In this document: positions 44,245 to 47,520 of the stretch, piece after piece
How positions within the stretch are numbered: the first letter of the stretch is position 1
How the letters are laid out: each line of letters begins with the position of its first letter
DNA from: Nemertoderma westbladi
Lineage: Eukaryota > Xenacoelomorpha > Nemertodermatida > Nemertodermatidae
Length of the DNA stretch: 47,520 bases
NCBI GenBank assembly: GCA_032718475.1
Contig: JAUCBJ010003068.1
Span: 1 to 47,520, forward strand
Direction of reading: 5' to 3'
The notes under the pieces: model-generated
Seen by the model: the letters and a program-made list of their open reading frames with translations, nothing else
What the model was told of the DNA's origin: nothing
Database searches by the model: none
Made by a program: the position numbers and the translations under genes

Positions 44245-44460
44245 AGGCACAGTGGTAAGAAATTTTTTCGTCGATTCCTCTATGCCCATGGCGAACCAAC
44301 CACTTATACTTTTTTCAAACTTTAGTGATTTCGTATGCCCGTGGCGAACCACGTAAACTTTTTTCAAAAGTTTGTTGATTCAGCTACGTCCATAGCAAAC
44401 CACTCTTCTTCAAAGTTTGTTGTTTGATGATTCCTCTACTGCTCTATGCCCTTATTAAGA
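44245..44460. repeat. Degenerate ~65-bp tandem repeat, about three copies
   Basis: The repeated order is (GATT) CCTCTATGCCC, (A/G)TGGCGAACCA, CGTAAACTTTTTTCAAA and TTTGTTGATT. Copies become less similar to the right. Confidence 0.5.
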
Positions 44461-44899
44461 AATCTAATTATTTGTAAGTTTATTTATTAACGTTTTATTT
44501 ATTTATTAATAGTACAGTGTAGTACTGTAGTAATAATAACAATACTTGATTAGCATACATTGCACTGAAATATTGCATATAATTACCTAATTAACTATGT
44601 AATAATAAATGGCACAAACTGAAAATTGATTTATTATTGTACAAAATGCCACAATTCCTAAAAATATGCACCGTAATATAATAATTGCTTAATAAATAAT
44701 AATTTGAGGTGGACTTAAAAAATCGTACTAAAAAATGATCGATTAATTAAAAATTACTTAGTAGGCCTTATAAATTACATAGGCCTAATTAACTAAAAAA
44801 AACTATTATTAACAATTTATTAATTATTGATTACATGAATAATACTTACTGACTTCTGGACTTAATATAAAATGCCACAACAAATTACTGTAAAGTAAT

Positions 44900-45291
44900 T
44901 CACAACATAATTGTATTGTAAGTTATATTATTTAAAAATATATCATCAAAAATATTCATCGTGAGTGCGGGCAGAGAGATTGCCACTTCCGCATCTGGTG
45001 CGTGTGCAACTCCACATGAGTTGATGAGCGTCAGGTCGACGTAGAGAACGAGACGTCCTTCATTGCCATCTATCAACGACAACACGTTGGGGGTGTTTCC
45101 GGACCGAGACCGTCTGACCGTGTCTGATGATCCCTGATCCACTGACAGGCTGAAAGACCATAGACGGCTGTAGGTAGATGACGTCCGCCAAATCTCTGAT
45201 ATAATCGTAAATCGTCAAGGCACTTAAACTGGCAATTGTCTGAGTGTAGGCCTACCGCGGCGCGCCTGCCGGTACAATTGAACATAGCCAT
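44900..45291 (-). other. GC-richer patch, possible exon
   Basis: Between 44980 and 45290 base composition shifts from strongly AT-rich to balanced. A minus-strand frame (about 45150 to 44955) reads LVLYVDLTLINSCGV followed by EVAISLPAL, a hydrophobic/polar alternation like a beta-sandwich domain strand pair. Possible acceptors (CTACCTACAG, GGTCTTTCAG) precede it near 45150-45170, but no good donor or complete gene is seen. No family assignment; it may be an orphan exon or chance. Confidence 0.25.
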
Positions 45292-46740
45292 TTAAAATAT
45301 TATTTGACTACCGGTATTAGTTGATTGCCTACTTCTGTACTTACACTGTTACAGCGCAGTAGGCAGGGCAGGTAGGTACTACTGTACTACATACTAGGTA
45401 GGGCCTACCGGTCCGGTAGTGCTTTAGTGCGGTTGTCTGGTAGGCCTGTCTGCTTGTAGGCCTACTCAGCTACTGGCAGGGCAGTCGTAGTAGCACTGAC
45501 AGTGCTGCAGTGGTCAAATTAAGAAGTATTTTTCTAGAAAATACAGTTTTTTTCACGTGCTGCGCGAAGGGCAAATCGTCCTCTGCAGTTTTAAAATTTA
45601 GACCATATTAAATACACGACCTGGAGTGTCTGTCTGTATATTTTCCGCCAAACTTAAGAAAAATTGAGGAAATGGTGCACATTTCAGCATTTGAAAACAG
45701 GCAAAAATTGACTTTTCGAAAAAAAAGCCATAAACTCATGATTTTCTATCGCGCTGCTCGTTAAGCGTAAAATCACCTAATTTAAAATTTGTTTTTTCTA
45801 TGAAGTTACACATAGGTCAGAGAGTGTCTGTGTGAAATTTGAGACAAATTGGTCCAAAAATGGCCACTGGCAGACTGCTGGACTGGCACTGGCTGACTGC
45901 AGGACTGTGTGTGCCTCAAATGTGATAGAACCGCGGGTACCATATCCTGATATCAGCATATTGTACTCTTCACTTTTCAGGGCCCGGGCACCGTGCAGCA
46001 GCAGCCGGGGGGGGGGGGGGGGGGGGGTGTATCAGGGTATTACGATATGACACCGGGTGCCGGTACCGGAAGCGGTAGGCCTATATCAGTATATGGCTAT
46101 GGCAATATGCACCTGACCTGCTGACTGCCTGATATGCATAGATCAGTAGATCAATAGACTGACTGGACTGACTGATAGATGCATACGGCTGTACCTATCA
46201 CCAGATCACTGTATGGTACATACGTTCTAATCTTCTGATCTTCTAATCCTGTAATCAGATTGCGTACGGCAGTACACTGGTACAGCAGTACCGGTACCAG
46301 CGGTTTCCAGACAGTGTCAGATGGTACTGCAGTAGGCCTACAAATCACAGGAGTGGTGAGTGGGGCCTTCATGCAGCAGAACTGCAAGGGCAGAAGGGGC
46401 AGTGCTAAAATGATCAAAGACCCACACCGACCCAAAAAAAATAAGCATTACACTATATAGGTAAAGCAAGGAGGCACCAATCCCCACCGAGGCAGGAGAT
46501 GTTGCACAGTGTTAACTTAATGATAGCAAAATTTAATTCTGCGAAAAATTATGCAAATATAAGGAATAAGCACACTGGGCCACAAAGATCCACCAAAACC
46601 TCATTTTTGGATAAATTTAGATCAGCTGGTTGATTCTGACTAACTTTCAATGGTGATTTATTATTGGTTACTTTGTATACCATTACCCTATTCACCTTTT
46701 ACTAATAGAAATGATGGTAGAACACAAAACGAACCCAAAG
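45292..46740. other. Intergenic, no supported gene
   Basis: Contains many TACCGGTA/AGGCCTA palindromes, a G21 run (46007-46027) and CTG/ACTG-rich low-complexity stretches (45850-45910, 46105-46180). Short frames on both strands show no domain. Confidence 0.55.
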
Positions 46741-47108
46741 GATCGCCCATGTGAAGAATACCGTCAGGATTTCACTTTTCGGTCGACTTTTTATTGGAAT
46801 TTTATATATGAAGATTTTTTATTTTTTTTAATTTAACTTTATTAAGTGTTTTATAGCGCTTATTTCTGTCTTATAACCTGTACATATACTAATTCGTTTA
46901 TTGTTTTGGTTAGATTCAGCCCTTCTGTCACCTGTGGTTTTGGTGAAAACCTGGTATTCTTCACATGGGGGTAACTGGAAAGTGAAATATAATGGCAGAA
47001 AGTCTGGTATTCTTCACATGGGCCATAATATAAAAACCTGGTATTCTTCACATGGGGGTAACTGCAAAGTAAAATATAGCGGCAGAAAGTCTGGTATTCT
47101 TCACATGG
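46741..47108. repeat. 87-bp direct repeat with CTGGTATTCTTCACATGG motif
   Basis: The motif occurs four times on plus (46951, 47004, 47038, 47091). Copies 1/3 and 2/4 are each 87 bp apart, so the block is a two-unit tandem with an internal half-repeat. An inverted copy (CCCATGTGAAGAATACC) sits at about 46746-46762. Confidence 0.75.
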
Positions 47109-47121
47109 AAATCCAGCAAAG

Positions 47122-47489
47122 TACCTTACTGATCTAGACTTTGCAGAATCACTAGAGGGAGACCAATAAGGCTCCTCTACTCATTGGAGCAGGTTGCTTC
47201 TAATGTTGGTCTTTTTGTAAATTCCAAGAAGACCAAAATCATGACAATTAACCGAGGCTGCCCTCAAAAAATGTCTGATCGTAAGGACATACTTTTTTAA
47301 TAGAAAGACCGAAGGGGGTAGTAACCTTTTGCATCTGGATAATTTTTGGTAAGCTCTAAAGGACGGCTTGTTTGAGCATGTGGATGACTTCTGCTACTTG
47401 GGATCATGGATCAGAAAGTCAGGTGAAGACCTTGGGATACGTAAGGGGAAGTGTGCACGTGCATGTGTGGGCTCGAATGAAGTGATCAT
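47122..47489 (+). pseudogene. Second LINE RT fragment at window edge
   Basis: In shifting frames the sequence reads TDLDFAES (damaged motif C), LEQVASNVGLFVNSKKTKIM and then HVDDFCYLGSWIRKSGEDLGIRKGK. These are colinear with the RT/thumb part of the LINE at 17.5-17.75 kb (FADD..., KVERAAKEVGLHINATKTEFM, KVDDFQYLGSWIESS). It is interrupted by stops and frame changes and runs into a C21 tract (47490-47510). Confidence 0.7.
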
Positions 47490-47510
47490 CCCCCCCCCCC
47501 CCCCCCCCCC
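47490..47510. repeat. C21 homopolymer
   Basis: Uninterrupted poly-C ending the LINE fragment. Comparable G runs occur at 20318-20336 (19), 37258-37273 (16) and 46007-46027 (21). Lengths may be affected by sequencing error. Confidence 0.8.
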
Positions 47511-47520
47511 TCTCAAGTAA

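Overview
This window is eukaryotic and animal. It holds a spliced gene with canonical GT-AG introns, two long single-exon membrane-transporter genes, one small tetraspan ORF, and a very large amount of transposon and satellite DNA in an AT-rich background. Protein families and element types (BEL/Pao LTR elements, APE-type LINE, foldback MITEs) suit an invertebrate, probably marine. An echinoderm-like or other deuterostome source is only a guess. Nothing looks prokaryotic, plasmid-borne or CRISPR-like.

Layout. 1-1.2 kb: no supported gene. 1.24-1.87 kb (minus): single-exon four-TM protein of LAPTM4/DUF4728 type. 2.1-12.0 kb: repeat-dominated accessory DNA, comprising a TIR MITE, a 31-bp tandem array inside a 1,147-bp block that recurs apparently unchanged 4.76 kb downstream, a 1.2-kb (TACACCCCA)-type array, a nest of foldback repeats carrying TTCTAGAA palindromes, a tRNA-like sequence in the loop of a ~130-bp-arm palindrome, and a 730-bp TTAA-ended element. 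12.3-21.0 kb: wreckage of a BEL/Pao LTR retrotransposon family. Gag/protease and a 3' LTR lie on the minus strand; a 5' LTR plus coiled-coil gag-like part lies on the plus strand; a 5'-truncated LINE sits between them.

21.8-34.0 kb (plus): a five-exon gene for plasmanylethanolamine desaturase (PEDS1/TMEM189/Kua), reconstructed here at 304 codons. Its last intron is 9.67 kb, almost all of it a 23-bp minisatellite of about 410 copies with higher-order structure. The terminal coding exon lies 144 bp beyond the array. 34.0-38.6 kb: non-coding, with foldback elements.

38.6-43.4 kb (minus): two tandem intronless SLC22-type organic ion transporter genes (616 and 620 aa), convergent with PEDS1. Their 3' thirds share a 635-bp gap-free, ~97% identical tract while the 5' parts are more diverged, suggesting gene conversion. 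43.4-47.5 kb: MITEs, hairpins, poly-G/poly-C runs, one possible exon-like GC-rich patch and a second LINE fragment at the right edge.

The genes do not form a pathway. PEDS1 makes the plasmalogen vinyl-ether bond in the ER membrane, and the SLC22 pair should move organic ions across the plasma membrane. The most unusual points are the intronic mega-minisatellite, the tRNA-in-palindrome element, and the split BEL element.
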